Source: JAICKM01 sp038228295
GTDB taxonomy: Bacteria; Chloroflexota; Chloroflexia; QHBQ01; JAICKM01
Length of the DNA: 64,000 nucleotides
Direction: 5' to 3'
NCBI GenBank assembly: GCA_038228295.1
Contig: JBBRPH010000003.1
Span: forward strand, 1-64,000
In this document: piece after piece, positions 1-7,818 of the stretch
Layout of the letters: each line of letters starts with the position of its first letter
How positions within the stretch are numbered: the stretch's first letter is position 1
Program-made: the position numbers and the translations under genes
Notes under the pieces: generated by a model
What the model saw: only the letters and a program-made list of their open reading frames with translations
What the model was told of the DNA's origin: nothing
Database searches by the model: none

Positions 1-198
1 CAGGAGTGCATATGCGTGTGCCTGGGACTTTTTGTATATGCCGTTGTGCGGGTGGTTGTACCATAAATCTATAAACGCGGCCGTGCCTAGCTACGCACCT
101 GCATCGGCCTTCAGCGCAAAATTGTACAAAGTCGAGCTTAGCCTGCGAAAGCACGCTTTGTAGTTGTAGTCGCGATTTTAGTCGCCCTGTGCGGCGGT
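1..198. other. No gene recognised at left edge
   Basis: This stretch lies downstream of the JAMM peptidase gene. I see no credible reading frame and no strong hairpin followed by a T-run. It may hold the 3' end of the operon transcript. Confidence 0.5.
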
Positions 199-627
199 CT
201 AATTAACGACCGTCACCGGCTCTTCATCAAACGCCGAGCGGTCATCGCGCAGGGTCCAAGACCGCAGTTCGTGGGCGGCACGGGCTTTGACCGCCACAAT
301 AATATACGAGTACCAGGGCCAAGCGTGATCTCTGTCATAGGCCGAGGCCACGGCTTCGGCTTCGGGGTGCGAGTGATAGAACCCGACCACGCTCAAACCC
401 TGGCCCCGTGCCGTGCGTTCGGCGCGCAGCATATCAGTCGGTGTGATCAGGAAGCGGTGGTACTGCTCATCAGACTCGAACTGGTTGGTGATAGGCAATA
501 GTTCGACTATGGTCTTATGTCCGCCCTGCTCCCGCCCCAACAGCACCCCGCAAATCTCGTTGGGGAAGCCCGTTTCGCCATGCCGACGAATGGCGGCATC
601 TTGCTCGGCGGTTATTTCTACGCTCAT
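199..627 (-). CDS. M67 family JAMM metallopeptidase (Mec+/MPN+ type)
   Basis: This is a 142-residue single-domain protein. The zinc-binding JAMM signature is complete: Glu24 in the NEICGVLLG strand, then HSHPEAEAVASAYD with His85, His87, Ser95 and Asp98. Bacterial members of this size (Mec-like) cleave residues from the C-terminus of ubiquitin-like sulfur carrier proteins, or deconjugate them. It is the last gene of the minus-strand operon that includes a rhodanese and a cystathionine gamma-synthase-type enzyme. That supports a part in sulfur transfer to cysteine or methionine, but no ThiS/MoaD-like carrier gene is visible here, so the substrate is inferred. GAAGGAG sits 6 nt before the ATG. 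The family call is firm; the exact substrate is unknown. Confidence 0.88.
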   Translation of the reverse strand: MSVEITAEQDAAIRRHGETGFPNEICGVLLGREQGGHKTIVELLPITNQFESDEQYHRFLITPTDMLRAERTARGQGLSVVGFYHSHPEAEAVASAYDRDHAWPWYSYIIVAVKARAAHELRSWTLRDDRSAFDEEPVTVVN

Positions 628-687
628 GCTTGCTCCTTCGTGCGTAATGCGTAAAACATGAGTAACTATTCAGCTACGTTTCACGTT

Positions 688-1959
688 TCACACTCCGCAT
701 AACGCCTGGTCCAGATCGCCGATTATATCCTCCGCTGCCTCAATGCCGACGGAGAGGCGCAGCAGGCCGTCGCTGATGCCTGCGCGGCGGCGCAGCGCGG
801 GAGACCAGTCGCGGTGGCTTGATATAATAGGGTAAGAGACTTCGCTGTAGACATCACCTAGGGTCGTCGCCGGGATCAGCAAATGTAGGCGATCTATGAA
901 GCGGAGCATTCCGGCGCGGTCGGTATCGTGGATCTCGAAGGCCAGCATCCCCCCATACGCGCCGGACCGGAACTGTGCGGTCGCGGCCGCATAGCCGGAG
1001 TGGGCCGGTAGACCGGGGTAGTGAACCTGGGCCACCGCCGGATGCGTCGCTAACCACTCGGCCACAGTCAGGGCGTTGGCGCAATGCCGTTCCAGGCGCA
1101 GAGGCAGTGTCTTTAGCCCCCGATGCAGCAAATGCGCCTCGAATGGGCTGAGAACCGCGCCTAGCAACTTCGCCAGCGTTCGCAGTGTTGCCTCCTGCGC
1201 GGGATTACGTATCGTGACGCTGCCTCCCATCGCATCGCCGTGGCCGCCGAAATATTTGGTCGTGCTGTGCATCACGATGTCGGCTCCGCCGGCGAGGGGC
1301 TGGTAGAGATACGGCGTGGCAAAGGTGTTATCCACGATCACTTGCGCACCGACCGCGTGTGCCTGCTCGATAATGCTCGTCATATCCAGTACACGGATCA
1401 GTGGATTGCTGATCGGTTCGACCAATACGGCGCGCGGGCGGGGTACCTCTTGCAGTGCCGCTGCGTAAGCGGCGGCATCATTGCAATCCACGAAGCGCGG
1501 CTCGATGCCGTTGGGCGCGAATAGCGTATTGAGCAGGGTATGGCTGGCCCCATACAGGTCGCGCGCAGCCAGTATCACAGCACCGGGCTGCATCTCGACC
1601 AGCAACAAGGCCGCGTGCAGTGCAGCCATGCCCGATCCGAAGGCCGCTGTGGCCGCGCCGCCTTCTAGTGCGTTGATCGCTGTTTCGAGCGCAACGACTG
1701 TGGGGTTGCTGTAGCGCGTATATACATATCCCTTTAGATCACCCCCCAGCACAGCATCCAAAGCCGCAGCATCCTTGCTCAAAAAAGCGCTGGCGGCATA
1801 AATCGGCGTGCTGGTAGGCAACACTACCGCGCCGTCCATCCGCTCCCCGGCATGGACGGCGACAGTGGCGAACTTCTGAGTTCTGAGTTCTGAGTTCTGA
1901 GTAGGGGGAGGTTGGGTCGGCTGAATACCCTCCTCGGTCACAGGTTCAATTGTGTGCAT
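688..1959 (-). CDS. metB: Cystathionine gamma-synthase / O-acyl-homoserine sulfhydrylase family PLP enzyme
   Basis: This 423-aa fold-type I PLP enzyme belongs to the Cys/Met metabolism family. Visible motifs are the cofactor-binding YTRYSNPT, the GSGMAALHAALL segment, VEPISNPL, VDNTFATPYL and the Schiff-base lysine in STTKYFGGHGD at about residue 235. Family members act on activated homoserine (gamma-replacement) or on cystathionine (gamma-elimination); sequence alone does not separate these. Upstream genes in the same operon make homoserine, which favours methionine synthesis. The first ~28 residues are a Pro/Gln/Thr-rich extension encoded partly by a perfect heptanucleotide repeat (4 copies at 1874-1901). 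The catalytic core begins at KFATVAVHAGE. The start has an AGAGGAAG-type ribosome site. It begins 24 nt after the DAHP synthase stop, so cotranscription is likely. Confidence 0.85.
   Translation of the reverse strand: MHTIEPVTEEGIQPTQPPPTQNSELRTQKFATVAVHAGERMDGAVVLPTSTPIYAASAFLSKDAAALDAVLGGDLKGYVYTRYSNPTVVALETAINALEGGAATAAFGSGMAALHAALLLVEMQPGAVILAARDLYGASHTLLNTLFAPNGIEPRFVDCNDAAAYAAALQEVPRPRAVLVEPISNPLIRVLDMTSIIEQAHAVGAQVIVDNTFATPYLYQPLAGGADIVMHSTTKYFGGHGDAMGGSVTIRNPAQEATLRTLAKLLGAVLSPFEAHLLHRGLKTLPLRLERHCANALTVAEWLATHPAVAQVHYPGLPAHSGYAAATAQFRSGAYGGMLAFEIHDTDRAGMLRFIDRLHLLIPATTLGDVYSEVSYPIISSHRDWSPALRRRAGISDGLLRLSVGIEAAEDIIGDLDQALCGV
1874..1901. repeat. Perfect heptanucleotide repeat, 4 copies, inside a coding sequence
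   Basis: On the plus strand TTCTGAG is repeated four times without interruption. It lies within codons ~20-29 of the PLP enzyme. As the unit is not a multiple of three, a gain or loss of one copy would shift the frame before the catalytic core. Confidence 0.9.
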
Positions 1960-1982
1960 TGCCTCAGCTTCCTCTCTTAGAC

Positions 1983-3020
1983 CTATCCCGCGTTGGATGG
2001 TACTGCCATCTGACGGCCTGCGGCGGCGGCGGCTTGGCTTAAACTCGGCAAGAGTGCTGCGAGATCGCTAGGCCGCAGTGATTGCGCGCCGTCCGACAGG
2101 GCCGCTTCGGGGTGTGCGTGGACCTCGATCAGCAAGCCGTCAGCGCCTGCAGCCAGGGCGGCTCGACTCATTGGTCCCACTAGGTCGCGCCGCCCGGTGC
2201 CGTGGCTGGGGTCGGCAATCACCGGCAGATGGGTTAGTAGTTTGAGCAGCGGCACAGCGTTCAGGTCAAAGGTGTTGCGGAGTTGCGGATCATAGCTACG
2301 GATGCCGCGTTCACACAGCATCACCTGCGGATTGCCTTGCGCCAGGATGTATTCGGCGGCCAAGAGCCATTCTTCGGTGGTGGCACTTGGCGACCGTTTG
2401 AGTAGCACCGGACGCGCTTGCCGTCCGACCGCTTCGAGCAGGCGGTAGTTCTGCATATTGCGCGCCCCCACCTGCAACACATCGGCATAGTGGCCTACTA
2501 GGTCTACCTCATCCGACCCCATCACCTCGGTGATAATCGTCATGCCCAGCGTTGCCCGTACCTCGGCCAAGATTTGCAGCGCCGGCTCGCCCAGTCCCTG
2601 GAAGGCGTAGGGAGAGGTGCGCGGCTTGAATGCACCCCCGCGTAGTACGCGCACACCGAGCCCCTGCAACGCTTCGGCCACCTCGAACGTCTGCGTGCGG
2701 CTCTCCACCGAACACGGCCCAGCCATCAGGACCACGGCGGAGCCACCGATCTGTACGCCGTTGTCTAGCGTGATCACGGTGGGAGTAGACTGAAAATCGC
2801 GGCTGGCGAGTTTGTAAGGGGCTAAGATCGGCACCACTTTTTCCACGCCGGGTAACCAGGTTAGATCATCAGGATCGACACTGCGCTCATTGCCGATCAC
2901 CCCGATCACCGTGCGCTCTTCCCCTTGCGACAGGTGTGGGCGGAAGCCCAGCGCCCGCACATGAGCCAGCACACCCTCAACCTCGGCCGGGGCAACTCCC
3001 GCGCGCAGCACAATAATCAT
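1983..3020 (-). CDS. aroF: 3-deoxy-7-phosphoheptulonate (DAHP) synthase, AroA beta / AroF type with N-terminal FL domain
   Basis: This enzyme condenses phosphoenolpyruvate and erythrose-4-phosphate in the first step of the shikimate pathway. Residues 1-70 form the short ferredoxin-like regulatory domain (MIIVLRAGVAPAEVEGV at its start). The barrel follows with the class I-beta motifs AGPCSVES, LRGGAFKPRTSPYAFQGLG, QVGARNMQNYRLL, LLKRSPSAT and IADPSHGTGRRD. An ATG 27 nt upstream is in frame, but the ATG at 3020 has GGAGGA 7 nt before it and matches the family N-terminus, so I use it (345 aa). It sits between the rhodanese and the PLP enzyme in the T-box operon, an unusual partner for methionine genes. 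Confidence 0.93.
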   Translation of the reverse strand: MIIVLRAGVAPAEVEGVLAHVRALGFRPHLSQGEERTVIGVIGNERSVDPDDLTWLPGVEKVVPILAPYKLASRDFQSTPTVITLDNGVQIGGSAVVLMAGPCSVESRTQTFEVAEALQGLGVRVLRGGAFKPRTSPYAFQGLGEPALQILAEVRATLGMTIITEVMGSDEVDLVGHYADVLQVGARNMQNYRLLEAVGRQARPVLLKRSPSATTEEWLLAAEYILAQGNPQVMLCERGIRSYDPQLRNTFDLNAVPLLKLLTHLPVIADPSHGTGRRDLVGPMSRAALAAGADGLLIEVHAHPEAALSDGAQSLRPSDLAALLPSLSQAAAAAGRQMAVPSNAG

Positions 3021-3052
3021 GAACGATCCTCCAAACGTACCTGCCATAGTGC

Positions 3053-3096
3053 GCCGGATACTGCCTACGGATGGGATCCATCCGGCAGTACCCGGC
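3053..3096. repeat. Long imperfect hairpin between rhodanese and DAHP synthase genes
   Basis: The outer arms GCCGGATACTGCC and GGCAGTACCCGGC pair with one mismatch. Inner arms GGATGG and CCATCC close on a 3-nt loop with a small bulge. There is no T-run on either side, so a Rho-independent terminator is unlikely. It may stabilise or process the operon mRNA. Confidence 0.6.
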
Positions 3097-3136
3097 GCGG
3101 TGTAGCGCTCGCGTGGTGAAACGCAGAGCGCAGAAC

Positions 3137-4024
3137 TCAGATCTCGCGCTCAATCGGCGCGCCCACCAGATTACCCCACTCAGTCCAGGAGCCGTCGTAG
3201 TTGCGGACGTTCTTGTAGCCGAGCAGATACTTCAGGACGAACCAGGTGTGGCTGCTGCGTTCGCCGATGCGGCAATAGGTCACAACGTCTTTATCGTCGG
3301 TGATCCCTTTGCCTTCGTAAAGCGCCCGCAGCGCGGCAGCGGGCTTAAAGGTGCCGTCTTCTTGCGCCGCTTGCGCCCACGGGATGTTGGCGGCGCCGGG
3401 GATATGACCGCCGCGTAACGCGCCCTCCTGCGGGTAATTCGCCATGTGCAGCAACTTGCCGGTGTATTCGTCGTTCGAGCGCACATCTACGAGGGCTTGG
3501 CCCGACTTTAGCGCCTTACCTTCTTTGTCGAGCAGGTCGCGCACTTCGTCGCGGAAGGCACGAATCGCTTTATCGTCGCGCTCATTCGCCTTGTAGTGTG
3601 TAGCCGGGTGGGAGGGCGCCTCATGGCTCAACGGGCGGCTTTCGGCCAGCCACTTCGCCCGGCCGCCGTCCAGCAGCTTGGCCTTCTTGTGGCCGAACAG
3701 TTGGAAGACCCAGAACGAATAGGTGGCCCACCAGTTGTTCTTGTCGCCGTAGAAGATCAGCGTATCGTCGTTGCTGATGCCTTTGGCCGACAGCAGGGCC
3801 GAGAAATGATCGCGGTCTAGGTAGTCGCGGCGCAGCGCATCGTTCAGTTCGGTGAACCAATCTATTTTGACCGCGCCGGGAATGTGACCCTGCTCGTAGA
3901 GCAGCACATCTTCGTCGCATTCGACGATGCGGATGCCCTTATCGTCAAGGTGGTCGGCCAGCCATGCCGTCGAAACCAGGATATCGGGGTGCGCGTATTC
4001 TTTGAACTTCTCGTCGTCAGCCAT
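3137..4024 (-). CDS. sseA: Sulfurtransferase, tandem rhodanese (thiosulfate/3-mercaptopyruvate type)
   Basis: The protein has two rhodanese domains, with the catalytic cysteine in the second. The N-terminal inactive domain runs from VSTAWLADHLDDKGIRIVECD to about residue 130. The C-terminal domain carries LVDVRSNDEYTG and the active-site loop CRIGERSSHTWF. Such enzymes move sulfane sulfur from thiosulfate or mercaptopyruvate to thiophilic acceptors through a cysteine persulfide. The ORF is open 18 codons further upstream, but the ATG at 4024 has AAGGAG about 8 nt before it and starts MADDEKFKEYAHP, a normal family N-terminus. That gives 295 aa. It lies 54 nt downstream of the second homoserine-dehydrogenase-like gene and is likely cotranscribed. 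Confidence 0.9.
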   Translation of the reverse strand: MADDEKFKEYAHPDILVSTAWLADHLDDKGIRIVECDEDVLLYEQGHIPGAVKIDWFTELNDALRRDYLDRDHFSALLSAKGISNDDTLIFYGDKNNWWATYSFWVFQLFGHKKAKLLDGGRAKWLAESRPLSHEAPSHPATHYKANERDDKAIRAFRDEVRDLLDKEGKALKSGQALVDVRSNDEYTGKLLHMANYPQEGALRGGHIPGAANIPWAQAAQEDGTFKPAAALRALYEGKGITDDKDVVTYCRIGERSSHTWFVLKYLLGYKNVRNYDGSWTEWGNLVGAPIEREI

Positions 4025-4078
4025 GATTATAGTCTCCTTGTGTACTCGTGTACTTGTGTCTACCACAATAAATCGCAT

Positions 4079-5173
4079 CTATAATAAACTCACCACATCG
4101 GCGAAGATCGCCGCCGCTGTCGTGCTTGCCGTGGCACTAGGGCCGGCCAATAGGATGGGTTGCACCGCACCCGCCTGATACAGCGCTATTAGGCTATCGG
4201 CGCTCGCTCGCCCGAAGGAGCTATCTATCGGCACGGCTTCCAAGCCGGCGCTCACCCGGTCGGGGCCGGTGGCGGCCAAGTAGCGCAGCGCCTGACCCCG
4301 CTCGCCTGCCAGCCACGCCTGCTCGGCCAAGCTGCTGTCGAGTTCGGCCAATCGTGCCCACACCTGACCGGGCGGCTGCGTCTCCCAGCCGAGCGGCAGT
4401 AGCGCTTGGCGGCAGACGGTCTCCGGTTCTAACTGCCGCCCAGCCAGGCGGGCCGCCAACAAGGCTAAGCGTGCGCTAGTCGCCCCGCTGAGGTCTTCGC
4501 GCCAGTCGCGGTGCAACAGACCTCGCCTGCCGGCTTCGCTCACGGCCTCGCTGAAGCGCACACCGTGCTGCACCGCCGCCATGATCCAGCCCAGCGCCGG
4601 ATCTAATGCAGCAACAGTCGCCTGGAAAGGTGCGCCTGCTGCCGCCGCATGGCACAGTGCGTCAGCCAGGGACAGTCCGGCACCCAGCGCCGCGTTGAGG
4701 CGTATCCGCCCCTTGCCGGGCTTGGTCAGCGCATCGTAATCGCCCTGCGCGCCGGTCAGCGGCGCACGATTCGCCAGGACCACAGCGTAGCCCGCCCGAT
4801 GCAGTTCAATCAGTAACGGTGCGATGTTACTACTAGGCGGTGTGGCATCCACCACAATCGCCCGCCGTACACCCAATTCATCGAGCCGCCACAGCAGATC
4901 GGGGGCGTAGGCATCCGGCGCAGGCACCGCCTCGCCGTGGGCATCTTCAGGGTGCCAGCGGGTGAGCGGCATACCGCTTTGCTTAAACTCAGCGGCTTCA
5001 CTCAGCGTGGTCGCGCCCCACCCATCGGCGATCAGCCACAGGCCACTATGATCGCCTAGTCCCAGATAGCGCAACTGTGGATAACGGGAGCCGTGTGCCA
5101 AGTAGTGCGTGACCAGCGCCTGGCCTACCCGGCCTAGCCCCAGTTGCAGCAGCAGCACCGGCTTCGCCCTCAT
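4079..5173 (-). CDS. Homoserine dehydrogenase paralogue lacking catalytic residues (pseudoenzyme candidate)
   Basis: This 364-aa protein keeps the Rossmann start (LLQLGLGRVGQALVTHYL) and the overall order of homoserine dehydrogenase and aligns end to end with its upstream neighbour. Key positions have changed. NKWPLA in the neighbour is NRAPLT here. ETTVGAALP is NAALGAGLS. The block carrying the catalytic Glu, Asp and Lys (GYTEPDPRDDLGGTDARRK) is GLLHRDWREDLSGATSARL, so Glu, Asp and Lys are His, Thr and Leu. The ATG overlaps the neighbour's stop (ATGA at 5170-5173), which implies translational coupling. It is full length with no stops, so it is probably a maintained protein, perhaps a regulatory or structural partner. 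I infer loss of activity from the residues only. Confidence 0.8.
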   Translation of the reverse strand: MRAKPVLLLQLGLGRVGQALVTHYLAHGSRYPQLRYLGLGDHSGLWLIADGWGATTLSEAAEFKQSGMPLTRWHPEDAHGEAVPAPDAYAPDLLWRLDELGVRRAIVVDATPPSSNIAPLLIELHRAGYAVVLANRAPLTGAQGDYDALTKPGKGRIRLNAALGAGLSLADALCHAAAAGAPFQATVAALDPALGWIMAAVQHGVRFSEAVSEAGRRGLLHRDWREDLSGATSARLALLAARLAGRQLEPETVCRQALLPLGWETQPPGQVWARLAELDSSLAEQAWLAGERGQALRYLAATGPDRVSAGLEAVPIDSSFGRASADSLIALYQAGAVQPILLAGPSATASTTAAAIFADVVSLL

Positions 5174-6339
5174 CGCCCGGTCCGGCCCGCGCGCGCCGTG
5201 CGTCCCGGCGTGATCGCTAAAATGTCGGCCAGCACGCCGGCGGCCGTGATGTCGGCGCCCGCGCCGCGCCCACGCACCGCCAACGGCTGATCGCCGTAGC
5301 GTGCGGTCTTAAAGACAAATAGGCTCTCGGTGCCGGTTAGGCTACCGGCCAGGCCGCCGCGTGGCACGGCCTGCAAGCCGACTTGTGCCCCATCACGGCT
5401 GACCAGCGCCAGGAAGCGCAACACCCGGCCGGCGGCGTGCGCCTCGGCAACGCGCGCGGCATATTGTGCGTCTACATCTCGCAAGCCGTTCCAGAATTCA
5501 GTCAGCGGCACACTCTCTAGGCCCGGTGGCACTAGGCTTTCCACCATAATATCGCTCATGTTGCCGCGCATCCCTAGCTTACGCGCCAGGATCAGCGCCT
5601 TGCGCCGCGCATCGGTACCACCGAGGTCATCACGCGGGTCCGGCTCGGTGTAGCCCAGCGTCTGGGCATCGCGCAACGCGGCGCTAAACGGCCGGCCGGC
5701 CTCGATCTGACTGGTCACAAAGCCGAGGGTACCGCTGATCGCCGCCTGAATCTCCTGCACGGTATCACCCGTCAGCAGTAGGTTATCGAGTGTGGACAAC
5801 ACGGGTAGAGCTGCGCCGACCGTGGTCTCGTATTGCAAGCGGCCGGTTCCGGCCGTTAGGAGTGCGTCGTAGCGCTCTTGGTCTTCGGCTAGCGGCCATT
5901 TGTTGCACAGGATCAGATGCGCCCCCGCTACGCGCGCCGCCAGCAGGGCAGGATAGGTATTGCGTTCTGCGGTCACATCTACTACCGCCAAGCCGCCGGC
6001 ACCCGCCACTGTCAGCAACGGCTCCACAATCGCCGGGCCGCGTTCTAACCGCTCATGGATAAACACGCCCGCCGCTTGCGGCCCCGCGTTCCACGCTTGA
6101 CGCAGCGATGCACCGGCCGTTTTCGCCGTTAGCAAGTCGCGCAACTCGCCCGCACTCCAGCCGGTGGGCCGCCAAAGGAAGCCGGACCGATCGCCCAGCC
6201 CCACATACCGCAGCCAGGGATAGCGCTCGCCGGCGGCCAGCACCTGCCCGATCAAGGCGCGACCCACCCCGCCCAGGCCAAACTGCACCAAGTCCAATGT
6301 CTCCGGTTCCGCTCCCAAAGCCAAGCCCCACCCATCCAA
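5170..6339 (-). CDS. hom: Homoserine dehydrogenase
   Basis: The enzyme reduces aspartate semialdehyde to homoserine, the branch point to methionine and threonine. Visible motifs are the dinucleotide loop GLGGVGRAL, NKWPLA with the active-site lysine, YETTVGAALP, ISGTLGFV, and GYTEPDPRDDLGGTDARRK with the conserved Glu, Asp and Lys. At about 389 aa there is no room for a C-terminal ACT domain. The start is uncertain. The frame opens at a TTG at 6339, just after an in-frame TAA. TTG or GTG codons near 6289-6297 are alternatives with a GGAG before them. It is the first gene after the T-box leader and overlaps the next gene by 4 nt. Confidence 0.92.
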   Translation of the reverse strand: MDGWGLALGAEPETLDLVQFGLGGVGRALIGQVLAAGERYPWLRYVGLGDRSGFLWRPTGWSAGELRDLLTAKTAGASLRQAWNAGPQAAGVFIHERLERGPAIVEPLLTVAGAGGLAVVDVTAERNTYPALLAARVAGAHLILCNKWPLAEDQERYDALLTAGTGRLQYETTVGAALPVLSTLDNLLLTGDTVQEIQAAISGTLGFVTSQIEAGRPFSAALRDAQTLGYTEPDPRDDLGGTDARRKALILARKLGMRGNMSDIMVESLVPPGLESVPLTEFWNGLRDVDAQYAARVAEAHAAGRVLRFLALVSRDGAQVGLQAVPRGGLAGSLTGTESLFVFKTARYGDQPLAVRGRGAGADITAAGVLADILAITPGRTARAGRTGR

Positions 6340-6360
6340 TCCTGCGCGTTATGCGCGCAA

Positions 6361-6671
6361 AACAAAACCCCGCCCCTCAACAACCAGGGACGGGGCGAAA
6401 ATGCCGCGTGATACCACCCTTGTTCATGGCCCCCTCGCGGTCAGCCATCTCCGGGAGTCGGGCGCGCTAGGCGCGGGTGCCGACTCGTGCGCCGCTTACG
6501 GGGCGCGCACCGTCTGCGCCTACTGCCGCCGACGGCGGGTTTCGGGCAGCCGCTCCAAGGCGCACTTCAGGCGCACTGATCGGGTGCCGCTTCTCAGCTC
6601 TGCGGCTCTCTGTCTCCCGCGTGTGCACCGTACTCTGCCTTTTCATTGCGTTTACGATATTCAGTTCTTCC
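6361..6671 (-). promoter_or_regulatory. T-box riboswitch leader of the hom operon
   Basis: On the minus strand the leader contains the T-box core AAGGGTGGTATCACGCGG at 6404-6421. A terminator stem follows (6368-6377 with 6386-6395, ten pairs including one G-U) and a T-rich run. Upstream, an AAGGC/GCCTT helix (6637-6641 with 6557-6561) and a GGTGCAC/GTGCGCC helix (6623-6629 with 6570-6576) enclose an internal loop with AGTA on one strand and TGAAGTGC on the other, the layout of a Stem I specifier loop. Uncharged tRNA should favour the antiterminator. UGGU in the bulge implies a tRNA with A73. The specifier codon cannot be fixed with confidence: GUG is the standard register. Confidence 0.88.
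6368..6395 (-). terminator. T-box intrinsic terminator
   Basis: The stem is CCCCGTCCCT with AGGGGCGGGG around an 8-nt loop, followed by TTTTGTT. It overlaps the antiterminator side of the T-box, as expected for a transcriptional T-box switch ahead of hom. Confidence 0.88.
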
Positions 6672-6677
6672 CATGTT

Positions 6678-6707
6678 TATATAGCACAGCCGGGGCGGGC
6701 CTGTCAA
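6678..6707 (-). promoter_or_regulatory. Promoter of the hom operon
   Basis: A perfect TTGACA (6702-6707) and TATATA (6678-6683) are 18 nt apart on the minus strand. Transcription would start near 6671 and produce the ~310-nt T-box leader. The -35 box overlaps the stop codon of the upstream GNAT gene. Confidence 0.8.
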
Positions 6708-7726
6708 GCACGGTCCAAGGGCTTGCGCCAAAAGCCGTGCTGCTTCACTTCGTGGAAACCGAGACGCTCGTAGAGCGACCGCGCTCCCTGCGTGTCATCG
6801 GCATCGGTAAAGAGTCGCACGGTGGTGATCTCACGGGTCCGCAGCGCCGTCAACGCTGTTGTCAGCAACGCGCGCCCAATGCCGCGTCGTTGCCACGCTT
6901 GCCGCACTTCCACTTCGGCGATAACGCCCACATCCCCACGAATGGCCGCAATGACCAAGCCTACCACTTCAGCCTCGGCCCAAGCGACCGCCCAAAGGCT
7001 GGGGTCGTAGTGTGGCGCGTTGATATGCTCGGCCAGAAACTCCTGGTAATCCGCGTCGCTCACGGCGGTTTCACCGAACGTGCCGCGCCAGGCATCCTTG
7101 AAGGCAGCGTAGATCGCCGCATGGTGATCGGGCTGCACGGGGCGTAGTTCCACGCTCGGCGGCAAGGGCACGGGCGGCAGCGGATCGCCAGCCTGCCATA
7201 CCATATCGCTGAGGTTATGCACCCGCCGGTAGCCCGCTGCCTCCACCAGTCGCCGCAAGTCGTGTTCTGTGCTTGATACATTGATGGCGAAAGTGGCGGG
7301 GCCACTGGGCGCTTGTTCGGCGGCTACCGCACGCAAGCGGTCTTCGGCCCAGCGAAACATGGCCGATCCGATGCCCCGGCCGCGCTGCGCGGGCAGCAGC
7401 CAGCCTTTGTGCAACCCCACCCAGCCGTGGGCCTGCTCGGTCCACCACGTCATGCCGTTGTAGCCGATAACCTGCCCAGCCAGCTCGGCCAAAAGGGCGA
7501 TCGGTTGGCCCGGCGGTAGCGCAGCGTAATAGGCTTGCATTTCGGCTAATGTCGGCGGGGCTTCACGCGACGATTGCGGGTCCACCCCATCATACGCGCG
7601 CGATCCCTCGCGTACCGCCCACAGCAGCGGCACATCGGCAGGCCCACGATAGAGGCGGAAGCGCAGACCAGGCAGAGCCGGTGCGCTTGATACATTGACA
7701 TAATCCTCGTGATCCGTAGGATCCAT
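6704..7726 (-). CDS. Tandem GNAT acetyltransferase
   Basis: The protein has two GCN5-type N-acetyltransferase domains. The first (about residues 20-170) has the acetyl-CoA loop LLPAQRGRGIGSAMFRWAE. The second (about 185-340) has VRQAWQRRGIGRALLTTALTAL and ends RSLYERLGFHEVKQHGFWRK. Tandem GNATs transfer acetyl groups to amines of small molecules, antibiotics or proteins; the substrate cannot be told. The frame is open 16 codons upstream to 7774, but there is no ribosome site there. The ATG at 7726 follows GAGAGGAAACC, giving 340 aa. Its stop codon lies in the -35 box of the hom promoter. Confidence 0.85.
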   Translation of the reverse strand: MDPTDHEDYVNVSSAPALPGLRFRLYRGPADVPLLWAVREGSRAYDGVDPQSSREAPPTLAEMQAYYAALPPGQPIALLAELAGQVIGYNGMTWWTEQAHGWVGLHKGWLLPAQRGRGIGSAMFRWAEDRLRAVAAEQAPSGPATFAINVSSTEHDLRRLVEAAGYRRVHNLSDMVWQAGDPLPPVPLPPSVELRPVQPDHHAAIYAAFKDAWRGTFGETAVSDADYQEFLAEHINAPHYDPSLWAVAWAEAEVVGLVIAAIRGDVGVIAEVEVRQAWQRRGIGRALLTTALTALRTREITTVRLFTDADDTQGARSLYERLGFHEVKQHGFWRKPLDRA

Positions 7727-7818
7727 GGCCTTCGGTTTCCTCTCAGTGGGAGAACTGCTATAGTTTGAATGCAACCGATCTTTTAGCGAAAAGCATCAGG
7801 CGTAGAATGGAGTTGGTT

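Noticed and set aside
3057..3096. Hairpin as intrinsic terminator before DAHP synthase
   Set aside because: No T-run on either strand, and the flanking genes look like one operon.
6562..6569. Cysteine specifier (UGC) in the T-box
   Set aside because: It would fit the sulfur genes, but it is one step off the usual register and UGGU in the bulge implies tRNA with A73, whereas bacterial tRNA-Cys has U73.
6401..7147. 248-codon plus-strand ORF across the T-box region
   Set aside because: It overlaps the T-box leader, the hom promoter and the GNAT gene antisense, and has no family likeness.
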